Translations under genes and position numbers: made by a program
Shown here: positions 61,650-64,000 of the stretch, one piece after another
Numbering within the stretch: position 1 is the stretch's first letter
Layout of the letters: the number at the start of each line of letters is the position of its first letter
From: Acholoe squamosa
Taxonomy: Eukaryota; Annelida; Polychaeta; Phyllodocida; Polynoidae
DNA length: 64,000 nt
NCBI GenBank assembly: GCA_949317995.1
Contig: OX439046.1
Coordinates: 42,097,739-42,161,738, forward strand
Direction of reading: 5' to 3'
The notes under the pieces: model-generated
Seen by the model: the letters and a program-made list of their open reading frames with translations, nothing else
Databases searched by the model: none
Told to the model about the DNA's origin: nothing

Positions 61650-62740
61650 TGACTTAATACTACTGCAGTTTCCCTCACGTCTGCTTCAACCATTCAAGCT
61701 AATCCTTTACCAAATGGAAATAAGCTCTGACAAACACAAGCAGCACAATGTTATTTTTATGCTTGCATTCCCCATATGGCGAGACCTCGGGACCATGATT
61801 TTCTGCAGAGATGACGGCCAATGGACATCTTCAAGACATTAGAAGCCAGTCTCAGTAAAGTAGGGGCAGCTGGGGTTATTCCACATCCCACCCGGCCCTT
61901 AACCTGACTACAGGGCCTTTAAAGGTGATGGAAGCTCTAAGCTACCTTCAAATATGCAGAAACTACCATAATCAGTAATGTATCTCACAGTGCTTATATG
62001 AGAAAAGGCCATTCAAAGTGATATAGGGTGACAGGCCTGAGCCATTCAAAGATGATGCAGTCCTGCTTCATAATGTAAAGATATTCTCAATATCTAGTTT
62101 CCATTGACGGATCTCCAAAGATATCTATCCTACTTAATAGAGAAAAAGAAGTGCCACTTTTTATCAGGCATAGTCTAAAACATTTATAAGGCTTTACAGA
62201 CGTAGACTTGACACTGCCTATCAGAAAAAAATCATATGTCACCCCTTAGACTGATCCTGCTCAAATAAGACCTGAATAGAGATGCAACAACTGACATAAA
62301 TATAAAGTCCTTTCATACAAGTAGGGAAGGTCTGCTCATGATTTTGTATTCTTTTCATTCCTTACGAAGTCTATACTGGTCAATGCTCTGAGAGCGTCTC
62401 CTTCTAACTAAAGTGGTGCCAACTACTAAGCTCCATTCATATTGCCGCATTTCCTGGTCCGAATTAGGATAATCTTGGTACATTAGCATAAGATTCAAAC
62501 ATTTATGAGTGTTTGACTCAGCTCTCAATGAACACGGCTGTCCATGTAGCAGCAGTTGACATACGGACCATGCCCTGTACACGACTCCCCCGTGGAGACT
62601 GGACTGAGTACCTAGCCATATTGTAATCTGTGGATTAATCCAACAGGTCAAAGGGAGGCTATGTCCGTCAAACGGCTTGAATACATCGCTAGTAGTATAG
62701 TATGTATCGGAACGGGACTATGGCTAATCTAAGGATATTA
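61650..62740. other. gene-free stretch
   Basis: Unique-looking sequence without recognisable gene or repeat. A minus-strand frame of 98 codons at 62355-62651 shows no family and no splice signals. Confidence 0.4.
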
Positions 62741-62756
62741 CTCACTGGGGATGCAG

Positions 62757-63080
62757 CCAATCAGAGGCCCCCCTTTTGGCGGGAAATTCAAATGTGGGGT
62801 CAAGTGACCTAGACCCCCTGTGGTGTGGTGCCAAAATGGACCAATCAGAACCCTCCCTTTTGGCAGGAAATTCAAAATGGTCAAGTGACCCAAACCCCTG
62901 TGGTGTGCCGCAAAAAATGGCACCCTCTGATTGGCTGGCTCTATTATGCAAATAAGGTCACATGACCCTAATTTGAATGGACCAATCAGAGGTTGTCATT
63001 TTGGAAGGAAATTTGAAAAATTTGGTGACGTGACTCTATTTTCTTAGGTTTGTTGCCAAATTGGAGACCTCTGATTGGTT
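62757..63080. promoter_or_regulatory. repeat cluster with CCAAT, E2F-like and octamer motifs
   Basis: Three diverged units start with CCAATCAGA (62757, 62841 and 62982). The first holds TTTTGGCGGGAAATTCAAA (E2F-like TTTTGGCGGGAAA at 62774-62786, next to TTCAAA); the second and third hold weaker forms. Inverted CCAAT boxes (CTCTGATTGGCTGGCT) occur near 62928 and 63070, and a perfect octamer ATGCAAAT lies at 62946-62953. The combination is typical of cell-cycle type promoters, but no gene was found next to it, so the cluster may be part of an unidentified repeat. Confidence 0.5.
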
Positions 63081-63211
63081 GGCTGTCCACACATCATACC
63101 GTTAGCTGTATGCAAGCAAGTAGTTATGTGACCTTATTAGCATAAAGAGGTGTGGTTTATTATGTAGATGAGGGTGTGACTATAGTGAGATATTTTTTAT
63201 ATAAATAAAAA

Positions 63212-63335
63212 AAGGCAAGCTGAGAGCTTGCCAAGAAAAAAACAACAACAAAAACTAGGAAATATTTGGGGGGGCCTTGGGGTAGGGGCCCCTTTTTTTT
63301 GGAAACCCGCCCCTTGGGTAGGGGCGGGTTTACTA
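63212..63335. repeat. three consecutive GC-rich hairpins
   Basis: GGCAAGCT-GAG-AGCTTGCC (63214-63232) is a perfect 8-bp stem. GGGGCCT and AGGGGCCCC pair near 63272-63292. AACCCGCCCCT-TGGGT-AGGGGCGGGTT pairs over 11 bp (about 63304-63331). Poly-A or poly-T runs surround them. Confidence 0.75.
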
Positions 63336-64000
63336 AAAATAAAATTTACATAAGGTAGTTAAATATTAGATAAAAATACAATAGAACACACATATGGAGT
63401 AGTACACATTCCACTTTTTATTTGTCATAATTTCATTTCATTTTTTTCATTTTTGAGCAATTATATTTACACTCTTTACATATCATAGTTGAATATAGCA
63501 TAGGAATACGATAGAACCAACACATGGAACAGTACACATTTTAATTATAATATTATTTACAAGTCGGTGAATACAAGCTTATACACAAACTATCTTGGTG
63601 TCTTATCTATACATGAATGGTGATACATTGTGGGAGGTCTTTGTCCGGTTCATATAAGTTGTTCCTGGTGAATCTACGATGGTGTCTGATGTATAAATGC
63701 TGTTTCTCATTTATCTACTGTGTCCTCCGATGTTACAACATTGGAAAACACAGAAGTTGTTTGTCAAAAAAGGAAAAACTCCTCCATGCTTCATTCTGAA
63801 AAGCTGCAACTCATTGTCCAGAGAGTTCAATTTTCGTCAGCAAAATTTCGCTCTGTGGACTTAGGTTCATACCTTTTGAGGCTAATGTGCAGGTAGGAGA
63901 ATGTCTGAAATGCTCCACGGCGACGTCATCACTTTCTAACCATATGTGTATTGGTCAGGTTGCCAGAAAGCAGCATTTTGAGTTTTTGGGTCATTTATGG
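63336..64000. other. gene-free stretch to the window end
   Basis: AT-rich. A diverged duplication links 63355-63415 and 63478-63540 (ATAGAACxxACACATGGAxxA, GTACACATTxxA). No gene is seen. Confidence 0.4.

Overview
The window is nuclear DNA of an animal. It has splice signals, CpG-poor AT-rich spacers, tRNA-type SINEs, LINE, LTR and tyrosine-recombinase retroelements, foldback and MITE-like DNA elements, and one very large Polinton. The species cannot be fixed from sequence alone. A marine invertebrate, perhaps a lancelet or similar lineage rich in death-fold genes, is a guess.

Layout. 0.3-1.4 kb: two decayed telomere-like arrays facing each other. 1.4-9 kb: short repeats, an (AT)n run, a cluster of six copies of a 16-base motif around a CpG-rich promoter-like stretch, one likely host coding exon (5274-5558), SINEs and foldbacks. 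9-13.8 kb: a broken DIRS-like tyrosine-recombinase retroelement. 13.8-20 kb: mostly single-copy sequence holding a compact two-exon gene with TATA box and perfect splice signals (16271-16556) and several other candidate host exons on both strands. 20-33 kb: two fragments of one LTR retroelement family on opposite strands, a pair of 760-bp inverted repeats around a 5'-truncated LINE, and a piggyBac-type MITE inside the LTR element. 33-42 kb: a second tyrosine-recombinase element tail and two related short repeat families (called R1 and R2 here), one copy split by a nested insertion.

42066-60411 is a Polinton/Maverick of 18,346 bp that looks whole. It starts AG and ends CT, carries roughly 390-bp terminal inverted repeats (about 97% identical over the outer 310 bp by eye) and is flanked by the 6-bp target duplication GCCAAC. 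A leftward gene block carries packaging ATPase, two conserved Polinton proteins, integrase, penton-like minor capsid protein, a basic pVI/core-like protein, double jelly-roll major capsid protein, adenovirus-type protease and a coiled-coil protein, preceded by three accessory genes. A rightward block carries a nuclear-looking protein, protein-primed DNA polymerase B and a cysteine-rich protein. The core genes make this a virus-like element.

The most notable cargo is a tandem death-domain protein (49604-50233), a protein with three SUMO-interacting motifs plus a nuclear localisation signal (52568-53971), a Vsr-endonuclease-like block inside PolB, and a non-coding array of five 81-bp repeats in which GTTC and GAAC half-sites alternate every 8 bp. 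The terminal repeats carry CCAAT, ETS and CRE-like sites. Together these suggest an element equipped to interfere with host death-fold signalling and SUMO/nuclear-body responses; that functional reading is inference.

60.4-64 kb returns to host sequence with a third R1 repeat, a promoter-like repeat cluster with CCAAT, E2F-like and octamer motifs, and two tandem hairpins.
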